DNA of 64,000 nucleotides, taken from assembly GCA_023382975.1 (NCBI GenBank), contig JAHDXO010000005.1, positions 170,886 through 234,885 of the forward strand, written 5' to 3'. Source of the DNA: Pirellulaceae bacterium (GTDB lineage: Bacteria > Planctomycetota > Planctomycetia > Pirellulales > Pirellulaceae). Of this stretch, positions 56,108 to 64,000 are shown in pieces. The position numbers and the translations under genes are program-made. Under the pieces are notes generated by a model. It was not told where the DNA came from. It did not search any database and worked only from the letters and a program-made list of their open reading frames with translations. Position 1 is the stretch's first letter. Every line of letters starts with the position of its first letter.

Positions 56108-59100
56108 ATGGCTGCACCTGCCGAACTGATTCGACTCGTGGACCAGTTCCGCGAGCATCAAGCGACGTACATGTCGGACGAGTTCAATGAAGCCGCTGTG
56201 CGCATCCAGTTCATCGACCCGATGTTCGAACTGCTCGGTTGGGATGTTGCCAATCGCCAGGGATTTGCCGAAGCGTACAAGCACGTGGTCCACGAAGACT
56301 CGCTGAAGATCGGCGGATCCACCACGGCGCCGGACTATTCGTTCCGATTGGGCGGCGTGCGGAAGTTCTTTGTCGAGGCCAAGAAGCCGTCCGTCAAGAT
56401 TAAGGACGCGGTCGCGCCGGCCTTCCAGTTGCGTCGCTATGCTTGGTCGGCCAAGTTGCCGCTGAGCATCCTGACGGATTTCGAAGAGTTCGCCGTGTAC
56501 GACTGCCGAGTACGCCCGCAGAAGACGGACGGCCCGGCCACGGCCCGCACGATGTACGTCACATTCGACCAGTACGAGGAACGCTGGGACGAGATTGCGG
56601 CCATCTTCTCGCTCGATGCCATCCAGAAAGGCTCGTTCGACAAGTACGCCGATTCGACCAAGAAGAAACGCGGCACCGCCGAAGTGGATGCGGCGTTTCT
56701 GGACGAGATCGAATCGTGGCGCAGCGAACTGGCCCGGAACTTGGCGCTTCGCAACAAGAACCTGCCGCAGCGCGAATTGAACGAGGCCGTGCAGAAGACC
56801 ATCGACCGCATCGTCTTTCTGCGGATGTGCGAAGACCGGGGAATCGAACCGTACGGGCGATTGCAGCCGCTGTTGAACGGTCCGGACGTATATGCTCGCT
56901 TGGGGCAAATGTTTCGCGATGCCGACGACCGCTACAATTCGGGCCTGTTCCACTTCTCGCCGGACAGGGACCGTGCCCAGTCGCCCGACGAATGGACGCT
57001 GACGCTGTCAATCGACGATGGCGTGCTGAAGGAGATCATCCGCAAGCTGTACTACCCGGAGAGTCCCTACGAGTTCTCCGTGCTTCCGGCGGATATCCTC
57101 GGTCAGGTTTACGAGCAGTTTCTGGGCAAGGTCATACGCTTGACTGCCGGCCACCGGGCGGTGGTCGAAGACAAGCCCGAGGTGAAGAAAGCGGGCGGCG
57201 TGTTCTACACGCCGACGTACATCGTCGATCACATCGTTCAGAACACCGTCGGCAGGTTGCTGGAGGACAAGACGGCGTACGAGGTGGCGGCTCGAACACC
57301 GACCTGGAAACCCGCCAAGGGCCACCGGCCGCTCAGCGTTCTGGATCCAGCCTGCGGCAGCGGATCGTTCCTGATCGGCGCGTATCAATATCTGCTGGAC
57401 TGGTATCGCGACTGGTTCGTCGCCGACGGTCCTGCCCGTCACAAGAACCGCATCTACCAGAACCGACAGGGGCACTGGCGTCTGACCACGGCCGAGCGCA
57501 AGCGCATCCTGGTCGACCACATCTACGGAGTGGACATCGACCCGCAGGCCGTCGAGGTGACCAAGCTCTCGCTGTTGCTGAAAGTGCTGGAAGCGGAAAC
57601 CAAGGAGAGCATCGAATCGCAGCGCCGCTTGTTCCACCAGCGAGCCCTGCCCGATCTGGCCAACAACATCAAGTGCGGCGACAGCCTGATCGGCCCCGAC
57701 TTCTACCGCGGCAAGCAACTCGATTTGTTCGACGCCGAAGAGCGGATGCGGATCAACGTCTTCGATTGGCAAGCCGAGTTTCCGGAGACCATGCAGTCCG
57801 GCGGCTTCGATGCGGTGATCGGGAATCCACCGTACATCCGCATTCAGGCGATGAAGGAATGGGCTCCCGCCGAAGTCGATTTCTACAAGCAGCAGTACCA
57901 GTCGGCCAGTAAAGGGAACTACGACATCTACGTTGTTTTCGTCGAGCGAGGTCTGACGCTGCTGAACCGCGCGGGGCTGCTGGGCTTCATTTTGCCGCAC
58001 AAGTTCTTCGGCGCTCAGTACGGCGCCCCGTTGCGCACTTTATTGACCAAGGGACGGCATCTAACGCAGATCGTCCATTTCGGGGCGCAGCAGGTCTTCA
58101 CGTCAGCGACCACGTACACGTGTTTGTTGTTCCTCACCAAACGCCGCAGCCGTCGTTGCCGGTTCGTTCAAGTACACGATCTGAACCACTGGATCGCGAC
58201 CGGCCAAGGCGAACGAGGCGAATTGCTTGCCGATGAGATCAACGGCATCGCTTGGAACATCCAGGTTGGTCCGGCCGCAAAAGTGATGAAGCGACTCACT
58301 CAGTCGCCTGTCAAACTAATGGACTTGACGCATCTGTTCGTCGGATTGCAGACCGATGCCGATGACGTCTTCATTCTGGAGGAAGTGCAACGTCAGGGAG
58401 CCAAGGTGCTGTGCGCGTCGCGAGCCACTGGCGAGAACCACTGGTTCGAAACCGGGCATTTGAAGCCGTTTCTCAAAGGCTCGCTCGATGTTCGGCGGTA
58501 CGGGTTCTCCAATGCGGTCAAGTATCTTCTTTTTCCGTACCGGAACACGGCGAAGGAATCCCGATTGATCCCGGAGGACGAGTACGCAGCGCAATATCCT
58601 CTGACCTGGGACTATCTGCTCAGCAATCGTCTTCGATTGGCCCGACGAGCAAAGGGCAGTTTGGGATCCGCCTGGTACGGCTACGTGTACAAAAAAAACC
58701 ACTTGCGTTTCGAGCAACCGAAGATCCTCGCTCCGGCCATTGCCGCGGGGGCTTGTTTCGCCTGGGACGCGGCGGGATCGTATTACTTCGTCGGAAGCGG
58801 CGGGGGCGGGGGTGGCGGATACGGGATCGTCCTGAAACCCGAAGCGGAGTGGTCGCCGCTGTATCTGCTGGGCCTGCTGAATTCGAAACTTGTCACGTTC
58901 TGGCTCAAACGCACCAGCACGGTTTTCCGAGGCGGCTATCTGGCTCTGAACCGCCAGTACATCCAGGAGATCCCGCTGGTGCCTCCAACGAGCGGCATTA
59001 CGTCCCGACCGTCTGTTTCCGAGCGGCTTCAACAGTTGGTCCAGCAAATGCTCGCGTTGCACGCCCAGACGCCGCCTCGTTCCGAGCACGAGAGATCATC

Positions 59101-59221
59101 GCTGTCCCGCCAGATCGCCGCCACGGACGCCGAGATCGATCAACTGGTCTACGAACTGTACGGCCTGACCGACGACGAGATCCGCATCGTCGAGCAAGCC
59201 ACGGCGGCCATCGCCAAATAA
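56108..59221 (+). CDS. Type IIG restriction-modification fusion enzyme (Eco57I-like)
   Basis: 1037 residues with GGAG 9 nt before the ATG. The N-terminal domain resembles HsdR/PD-(D/E)xK nucleases: FIDPMFELLGWDV, D76 in TAPDYSF and E90-x-K92 in FFVEAKKP. A helical linker follows. Then comes an N6-adenine methyltransferase core with the SAM motif LDPACGSGSF (412-421) and the catalytic N573-PPY (AVIGNPPYIRI). The C-terminal about 400 residues contain a TaqI-like target-recognition region (SGGGGGGGYGIVLKPEAEWS, LLNSKLVTFWLKRTS). Cutting and methylation in one chain means no separate partner is needed. It converges with the NACHT-protease operon, 63 bp apart. Confidence 0.92.
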   Translation: MAAPAELIRLVDQFREHQATYMSDEFNEAAVRIQFIDPMFELLGWDVANRQGFAEAYKHVVHEDSLKIGGSTTAPDYSFRLGGVRKFFVEAKKPSVKIKDAVAPAFQLRRYAWSAKLPLSILTDFEEFAVYDCRVRPQKTDGPATARTMYVTFDQYEERWDEIAAIFSLDAIQKGSFDKYADSTKKKRGTAEVDAAFLDEIESWRSELARNLALRNKNLPQRELNEAVQKTIDRIVFLRMCEDRGIEPYGRLQPLLNGPDVYARLGQMFRDADDRYNSGLFHFSPDRDRAQSPDEWTLTLSIDDGVLKEIIRKLYYPESPYEFSVLPADILGQVYEQFLGKVIRLTAGHRAVVEDKPEVKKAGGVFYTPTYIVDHIVQNTVGRLLEDKTAYEVAARTPTWKPAKGHRPLSVLDPACGSGSFLIGAYQYLLDWYRDWFVADGPARHKNRIYQNRQGHWRLTTAERKRILVDHIYGVDIDPQAVEVTKLSLLLKVLEAETKESIESQRRLFHQRALPDLANNIKCGDSLIGPDFYRGKQLDLFDAEERMRINVFDWQAEFPETMQSGGFDAVIGNPPYIRIQAMKEWAPAEVDFYKQQYQSASKGNYDIYVVFVERGLTLLNRAGLLGFILPHKFFGAQYGAPLRTLLTKGRHLTQIVHFGAQQVFTSATTYTCLLFLTKRRSRRCRFVQVHDLNHWIATGQGERGELLADEINGIAWNIQVGPAAKVMKRLTQSPVKLMDLTHLFVGLQTDADDVFILEEVQRQGAKVLCASRATGENHWFETGHLKPFLKGSLDVRRYGFSNAVKYLLFPYRNTAKESRLIPEDEYAAQYPLTWDYLLSNRLRLARRAKGSLGSAWYGYVYKKNHLRFEQPKILAPAIAAGACFAWDAAGSYYFVGSGGGGGGGYGIVLKPEAEWSPLYLLGLLNSKLVTFWLKRTSTVFRGGYLALNRQYIQEIPLVPPTSGITSRPSVSERLQQLVQQMLALHAQTPPRSEHERSSLSRQIAATDAEIDQLVYELYGLTDDEIRIVEQATAAIAK

Positions 59222-59284
59222 CGCGGCCACTGCTTCTGCTGCGAATGAGCATCGTTTCAAGGGGCCTCACGCGATGCGTTCGGA

Positions 59285-59653
59285 TCACGAAACAAGCTGG
59301 ACGGGCTGGTCTTCGAGAATGGCTTTCACGGCGTCTGACGCGGAAAGGGCCATGATCCCGTCAGGGTTCGTTTCAACCGGTAGCGAGCCAAGAGCGTCCG
59401 GTTGGTCGGCCAAACGCGTGCCGCCCGTTTCGCCCAAGATGCGGTCGATCTCAGGCATTCGCGTCGCGAACCATTGGCGATGCGCTTCCGCCAAATTGCG
59501 GCGGTCCTCTCCGGACAGCCTCCGACGCTGTCCCGTACCGGACACTTGCGGTTGCAGCAGCACGATGGCACGCATCCGCTCGCGAGGCGGCCGATGTTCC
59601 ATTCGCGAACGCAAGGCGTCGCTGACTTTTTCCTCTTCACATCGCTTCGTCAT
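59285..59653 (-). CDS. Small protein resembling a stand-alone subtilase propeptide inhibitor
   Basis: 122 residues, AAGGAA 8 nt before the ATG, 12 bp after the protease stop. RAIVLLQPQ at the start and the C-terminal run DGIMALSASDAVKAILEDQP followed by VQL mirror the propeptide part of the neighbouring protease (REAIVFSRGP ... RKTLKALVDDPRVVAVMPNQ). The ending V-x-x-I-x-E-D-x-P-V is typical of I9-type propeptides, which fold proteases and inhibit them. A dedicated inhibitor or chaperone of the protease is the likely role. No database match was checked; the call rests on pattern and position. Confidence 0.6.
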   Translation of the reverse strand: MTKRCEEEKVSDALRSRMEHRPPRERMRAIVLLQPQVSGTGQRRRLSGEDRRNLAEAHRQWFATRMPEIDRILGETGGTRLADQPDALGSLPVETNPDGIMALSASDAVKAILEDQPVQLVS

Positions 59654-59665
59654 GATTTGATTTCC

Positions 59666-61039
59666 TTACAGCGCTTCCAATGCTGCTGCCGGTTGGATCA
59701 AGCCCATTCCCCAACGATTATCGGGCCGCAGGTCGCTTCCCGCGGGATGACTGGCCGTACCTTTTATCGCTTCGATCACTTGCTGGACGGTGGCCGCAGG
59801 CTTTGCCGATAGCAGCAGCGCTGCCACTCCCGCCACATGCGGTGCCGCCATCGAAGTCCCCGACATGTAATTGAAATCGACAATGCCACCGTCCGGTTGA
59901 TCCTGCGGGGGAATCGCCGACAGAACTTGATGCCCCGGAGCTGCCACATCGGGCTTGGTCACCAGTGCTGGCTCCTCGCCCGGAAACACGAGACTCGCGC
60001 CGGAACTGAATGCGGTGACGCCCACTTTGCCACCCGAACCGCGGAGTTTCTCGACGGCCCCAACCGACAGTGCATTATAGATGTTGCCTGGGCAACTGGC
60101 ATTCCCGTAATTCTCATTTCCGACCGAAACGACTGGCAAAATTCCGTACTCGTCCAGAATCCATTTGAATATCTCACCGAATTTGGGTTCGTAGTAGGTG
60201 AATCCGAGCGACATGTTGATGATGTCTGCTCCGTTCTCTGCGGCCCACGCAATTCCTTCGATCACAGTCCGTAGCGTCGCACTGCCGACCAGCACCGCGG
60301 CCACCAGCAACTTGGCTTCCGGCGCTACCCCCACTGAAATTTTGCCCGCTACCTTGCCACCAGCGATTGTCCCGCAGACGTGGGTTCCGTGTTGGTCTCC
60401 GTCAAACGCCGCGTCCGTTGTAATCCGTCGGCCCAACGGATCAATCATGATGAACTGCTCGATAGCCGTATCCCCGTTCCGCCGAAATACCGGGTGTGGC
60501 CCATGTACGCCCGTATCCAACACGGCGACACGGATGTCTTTGCCCTTTGTCGTTTCCCACAACTTGGGAATACCCAGTTGCCGCAAGCCCCATGTTGCTT
60601 CCTGGTTTCGTTCGTCCTTGAAGAGGCTAAGGTAATCGACCTCCTTCGGCCTAATGAGATGGATCTTCTGGTTCGGCATCACCGCAACGACGCGTGGATC
60701 GTCCACCAACGCCTTGAGTGTCTTCCGGGTGACCTGCATCATTTGCACGGGAATCACGCCGTCCGCGATGGATTCCACAACGAGACTCCCCGTTTTCGGA
60801 GCCATGGACTTTGCAGCCCGACGATAACTCGCCGCAACATCCGGTTCAACCGATTGTTGGGCGTGTGCCATTTGCTTGATGTAGTCCAGTCGCGTCTTTA
60901 GGCGCCTGAGCGAGCCACGCAACGGCTTATCGTTGCGCTCGGGACCGCGGGAGAACACAATCGCCTCGCGCCGGTCATCCGGCCCGGCTTTCGACAAAAA
61001 CGACTCGAACGCCGGAGAGATCTTCTGAGATTCGCTCAT
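59666..61039 (-). CDS. Intracellular subtilisin-like S8 serine protease
   Basis: 457 residues from the ATG at 61039 (GAGGAAG upstream), 2 bp after the NACHT stop codon. A propeptide-like domain (about 24-129) precedes the catalytic domain with D175 (VAVLDTGVHG), H217 (DGDQHGTHVCGT), oxyanion N308 (VSVGNENYG) and S396 (MSGTSMAAPHVAGVAALLL). The triad is complete. There is no signal peptide, so it acts inside the cell. That is unusual for subtilases and fits an effector switched on by the NACHT protein. The small propeptide-like gene follows 12 bp later. Confidence 0.9.
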   Translation of the reverse strand: MSESQKISPAFESFLSKAGPDDRREAIVFSRGPERNDKPLRGSLRRLKTRLDYIKQMAHAQQSVEPDVAASYRRAAKSMAPKTGSLVVESIADGVIPVQMMQVTRKTLKALVDDPRVVAVMPNQKIHLIRPKEVDYLSLFKDERNQEATWGLRQLGIPKLWETTKGKDIRVAVLDTGVHGPHPVFRRNGDTAIEQFIMIDPLGRRITTDAAFDGDQHGTHVCGTIAGGKVAGKISVGVAPEAKLLVAAVLVGSATLRTVIEGIAWAAENGADIINMSLGFTYYEPKFGEIFKWILDEYGILPVVSVGNENYGNASCPGNIYNALSVGAVEKLRGSGGKVGVTAFSSGASLVFPGEEPALVTKPDVAAPGHQVLSAIPPQDQPDGGIVDFNYMSGTSMAAPHVAGVAALLLSAKPAATVQQVIEAIKGTASHPAGSDLRPDNRWGMGLIQPAAALEAL

Positions 61040-61041
61040 GT

Positions 61042-63855
61042 CTATTTCTTCCTCTTGGTACGAGATCGAATTGAGACCTTGGTGGCTGATGGATTCCGTC
61101 CTTTCGTGGCAACCGATTCGGAGGGCGATCCCAACGCTTCCGCCCATGCAACCATCGCCTCACCATCGATTCGGGTGTGGGGATCGTCCGTGTTTGCGCG
61201 ACACATTGTGGCAAATTCGTGTGCCCGTTCCTTCACCTGCTGTAGCACTCGCGGGTCGAGATCATCAACAACAGAAGACTGCATGAACACGTGTCTCATG
61301 TGTGGCGGTCCCGCATCTTTCCGCTCGATCATGCTGTCCAGTATTGATATCAGTACCCGGACCGAGGCAGTGTCGAATGTTCTTTCAAGACCGATCACGG
61401 CCAACAAAGCGATACTGCCCTGACATTTGTATCTTGGGCCGTTCGGGAACTCGGGACCTGGCGAACGGTAGCACGTCGAGGCTTGTGTCCAATTCGCGAC
61501 TCTCTCCGCCGGACCGAATAGGTGCAGTAGATATACGCACTCGCTAAGGGCGATCGGATTCATCTGCTTCCAATTCTCGAGACGCCGCCACAGACTATCG
61601 AGATCAATACTGCCGGGAGACCGTAGCAAGTATTGAAGGGAATTCGAAGTGGAAAGTTGGCACTTCGTATACCCTAACAAAGCGTTTGCCTTGGCCATCA
61701 GTTCGGTGCTGTTGAAGCCTCGGAAACGATCTTGAACAAGTCCTTCCCCAGGAAGTTCAAGTATCCGCGTCAATACTCTTTGCCGAAGCGACTTATCCCG
61801 ACCGATCTCGCGCAAGGACGTCAAATAGGCGTCGTTCAATACCTCGGCAAGTTCAAGTGACTCTTCGTACGATATCAATTGCTCAACAATCTCGCGAGCC
61901 ACTTGACGCGACGACATGCCGCAGAGCAGCGGCAGGACCTCGCGCCATCGCGTGTCTTCGTAGTTGCGGAGCAATTCGTCGCGAGTGATTTTGACTTCGT
62001 TGCCCTGATCCACCGCCAGGGCCGCCAAGTACTCTTGGAAAGTCAGGTGTGCAAAGGCAAAAACGGCGGGACGTCGCTCCAATAACAGACCTGTACGATA
62101 CCGGATGTGCTGCAGCAGCGTTTCGGCATCTTGCTGGCGTCCCAATGCCCTGGCAAAGACCTGGCGGATGCGGTTCTCGGAGAATTCTGCACGGCCTTCC
62201 GCCTGCATCGCAATCGCCACCTCGCGGCAAGCACGCAGTTTCTCGGTCAGCGAGAAGCTGGAACGGATCCCCCGACGTTGGTCCCAATTGTGAAGAAGCC
62301 CCTCGACGCACATCCGATACAGGATGACGCGATCGTCGGGCAGTCGGCCATGTTCGAAGGCATTGACGAGGCAGATCGCCGAGAGCATCAAGGGATTCCT
62401 CGCCAAATCGCGGATGTACGGATGTTGCCGGACCTGTTCCACGACGTTTTGCCCATCCCTATGGCCTTCCCGTTGCGCTTCGGATGCAGGTTCGTTGCGA
62501 GCCAGACGGACGGCCGTACACCAGTGTTGAGCGTACTCGGCGATTTGCTGTTGAGTGAAATCCTCGACATCGAATTCCTGGAACTTCGGTCGCTTCAGCC
62601 AATCAGGCGGATATCCCACAGGACGTGACGACACGAGGTAGCGGCATTTGGGATACCGCTTGCACAGCTCCTTCAACCAGGGAAGAAGCTTCTTGTCGCG
62701 AACCTCCGGTTCCGTTTCATCCAAACCGTCGATCATCAGCAGAACTCGGCCTTTTTTCATCTGCCGTTCGACCCAGCCCGCTGGCATCTCGTTAGCCCAC
62801 GCTTCACTGGCCGTCGCTTTGGCAATGATGGCTCGGCCCGTCGGTGGATCGGTATCGAACTGACGCACGCGGAGGAGAATGGGGATGGCTTGGCCTTCGC
62901 CCGACGTGAGAACACAATCCTTCGCTTCGGCCACTTGCAGTTGCAGCCACTCTAGAAAGGTTGACTTGCCTGCTCCCGGCGGTCCAACGAGCACTGCACG
63001 CGATGCTTGCTGAACAGCGTCCCACGCTGTAAGCACGTTCTTCGAATTGTCTGAAGCATCTTGGGGGATGCCATGTTGGTGCATTCGATTTGCGAATTCC
63101 CGCTTCAGATCGGACAGCATCAGAAGATCGTCAGCCGCTCGTTTGCTGAGTGCGCCGCCACCACCGGCGGCCTGCTTCCGCAAGCGAACGCGAGGCATCA
63201 CAAACAAAGTCTTTAGATCGACGTTCAGATTCGTGGCCATGCGCACGGTACCGGCCTCGACGCCCAAGAACCGCTGCATCAAGTAGTCGCGATAGGTCAG
63301 TTCAAAACGCTCGTCAACACTGTTAATGCGTCCCGTGCCCAGCGTCTCGTATTGCTCCGCGATCTGCTCGAGCCGCGCGTTCAGTTGGCGGGGAACCTCG
63401 TAGGTGCGGGAGAAATTGTAACGTTTCCAGTCAGCTAACACGGGGGCGACTCGCATAACAGCCTGAGTCACCACTCCGAACACCAGACGGTAGGTATTTT
63501 CGTGTCGAGCCGCGGTCACACACGAGGGAATCTGGACACTTTCCAGCAACTCGGCCGCGACCACTTCGTGCGTTTCGTTTGGATTGGCGATTCGTTCCCA
63601 GTCGTAGACCTCGGTCAACGGTCGCAGACCATCAAGCAAGCCTCGAAGCGTCGCTTCGGAGAGATCCTTCTTCGAGAGAAAGCGGGAAAGCGACTGCGAG
63701 GCAGTGTCCGCCAACTCCTCGATTTGCCGGGCCACACGCTTCCGATCGAGTTCCGTTCGAATGTCCGACAGCAGACGGGCCGTGAAAAGTCTTTGAAAGA
63801 CGTCACCGAAGAACTGAACCACGTGGTTCTGCAATTCCAGAAGCTGGATTGGCAT
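61042..63855 (-). CDS. NACHT NTPase (bacterial NLR-like)
   Basis: 937 residues. A helical N-terminal domain (1-about 110) and a linker (FELTYRDYLMQRFLGVEAG, DLKTLFVMPRVRL) precede the NACHT domain. Walker A is GPPGAGKST (291-299) and Walker B ends in the NACHT-typical DGLDE (376-380). SSRPVGY and the winged-helix motif FAHLTFQEYLAA follow. The C-terminal about 300 residues are helical, probably the sensor, and the tail is Lys/Arg-rich. Bacterial NACHT proteins are antiphage sensors that oligomerise on infection. Here there is no fused effector; the protease gene begins 2 bp downstream, so the effector appears to be in trans. Confidence 0.92.
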   Translation of the reverse strand: MPIQLLELQNHVVQFFGDVFQRLFTARLLSDIRTELDRKRVARQIEELADTASQSLSRFLSKKDLSEATLRGLLDGLRPLTEVYDWERIANPNETHEVVAAELLESVQIPSCVTAARHENTYRLVFGVVTQAVMRVAPVLADWKRYNFSRTYEVPRQLNARLEQIAEQYETLGTGRINSVDERFELTYRDYLMQRFLGVEAGTVRMATNLNVDLKTLFVMPRVRLRKQAAGGGGALSKRAADDLLMLSDLKREFANRMHQHGIPQDASDNSKNVLTAWDAVQQASRAVLVGPPGAGKSTFLEWLQLQVAEAKDCVLTSGEGQAIPILLRVRQFDTDPPTGRAIIAKATASEAWANEMPAGWVERQMKKGRVLLMIDGLDETEPEVRDKKLLPWLKELCKRYPKCRYLVSSRPVGYPPDWLKRPKFQEFDVEDFTQQQIAEYAQHWCTAVRLARNEPASEAQREGHRDGQNVVEQVRQHPYIRDLARNPLMLSAICLVNAFEHGRLPDDRVILYRMCVEGLLHNWDQRRGIRSSFSLTEKLRACREVAIAMQAEGRAEFSENRIRQVFARALGRQQDAETLLQHIRYRTGLLLERRPAVFAFAHLTFQEYLAALAVDQGNEVKITRDELLRNYEDTRWREVLPLLCGMSSRQVAREIVEQLISYEESLELAEVLNDAYLTSLREIGRDKSLRQRVLTRILELPGEGLVQDRFRGFNSTELMAKANALLGYTKCQLSTSNSLQYLLRSPGSIDLDSLWRRLENWKQMNPIALSECVYLLHLFGPAERVANWTQASTCYRSPGPEFPNGPRYKCQGSIALLAVIGLERTFDTASVRVLISILDSMIERKDAGPPHMRHVFMQSSVVDDLDPRVLQQVKERAHEFATMCRANTDDPHTRIDGEAMVAWAEALGSPSESVATKGRNPSATKVSIRSRTKRKK

Positions 63856-64000
63856 GAATCGGATCCCTGGTTCCGTGCCGGAGAAGCGTGGAAAACGAAA
63901 TGCGACGTTCCTCCATGTCGTATTTGTTCTGGTGCCCGCTGGAACAGCGACCAGAAGTTCATGCCGAAATTCTAGTCCACGGATGGCGCAGGCTGCAACC
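63856..64000. other. Upstream region of the NACHT operon
   Basis: 145 bp to the window edge. No gene is recognised. It should contain the promoter and leader of the NACHT-protease operon, but no clear -35/-10 pair was found on the minus strand. Confidence 0.35.

Noticed and set aside
1..64000. tRNA, rRNA, riboswitch, integrase or insertion-sequence genes
   Set aside because: None could be recognised when reading the intergenic regions and the coding frames. A tRNAscan-SE, Infernal and ISfinder search would be decisive.

Overview
The window is high-GC bacterial DNA. Its gene content points strongly to a planctomycete (Planctomycetota, Pirellulales-like). The signs are a sulfatase, many secreted beta-propeller and FG-GAP proteins, DUF6807 (PmoA-like) and hydrazine-synthase-alpha-like proteins, an FhcA homologue of the tetrahydromethanopterin C1 pathway, lipid A genes (lpxD, lpxI), M50-peptidase/HlyD fusions, and short intergenic repeats of the type scattered through planctomycete genomes. 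No rRNA, tRNA, transposase or CRISPR array was seen.

Layout. 1-1.4 kb: the end of a secreted BNR-type protein. 1.4-4.0 kb: a minus-strand two-gene operon for homospermidine (homospermidine synthase, then ornithine decarboxylase). 4.3-6.7 kb: a secreted VIT/von Willebrand A protein followed by a clear intrinsic terminator. 6.9-12.1 kb: a minus-strand membrane-fusion/export cluster (GAF-HlyD, HlyD, M50-HlyD). 12.3-14.7 kb: translation genes rpmE, prfA and prmC. 14.9-24.1 kb: a minus-strand block of secreted carbohydrate-active and related enzymes (sulfatase, GH95 fucosidase with an inserted discoidin-like domain, GH32/43-like propeller protein, PIG-L deacetylase, DUF5060 glycosidase-like protein). 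24.3-28.8 kb: a HerA/DUF87-type ATPase, a zinc-ribbon DUF4190 membrane protein and two tandemly duplicated orphan NarL-type response regulators. 28.9-35.1 kb: FG-GAP protein, fhcA, DinB-fold protein, lpxD and lpxI.

Accessory regions. 35.3-39.8 kb holds four plus-strand genes: a sigma-like protein, two unrecognised proteins and a protein with a divergent Lon-like Ser-Lys protease domain. Converging on it at 39.9-46.0 kb, in DNA of visibly lower GC, are two translationally coupled genes. One encodes a 1537-residue Sm-like/TPR/cold-shock/NTPase protein and the other an AAA/STAND-type NTPase with a C-terminal Swt1-type HEPN RNase domain. I consider this the best candidate for an undescribed conflict (defence) system. 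56.1-63.9 kb is a second defence island. It has a fused type IIG restriction-modification enzyme facing a three-gene operon of NACHT NTPase, intracellular subtilisin-like protease and a small protein resembling a stand-alone protease propeptide inhibitor.

Between the islands (46.3-56 kb) lie two secreted or membrane hypotheticals, a Tat-exported sugar isomerase-like protein, a cation diffusion facilitator, a diheme HzsA-like protein, a sialidase-like protein and a DUF6807 protein. Starts were chosen from ribosome-binding sites, signal peptides and overlaps. All functional calls come from reading motifs by eye, and no database search was run.
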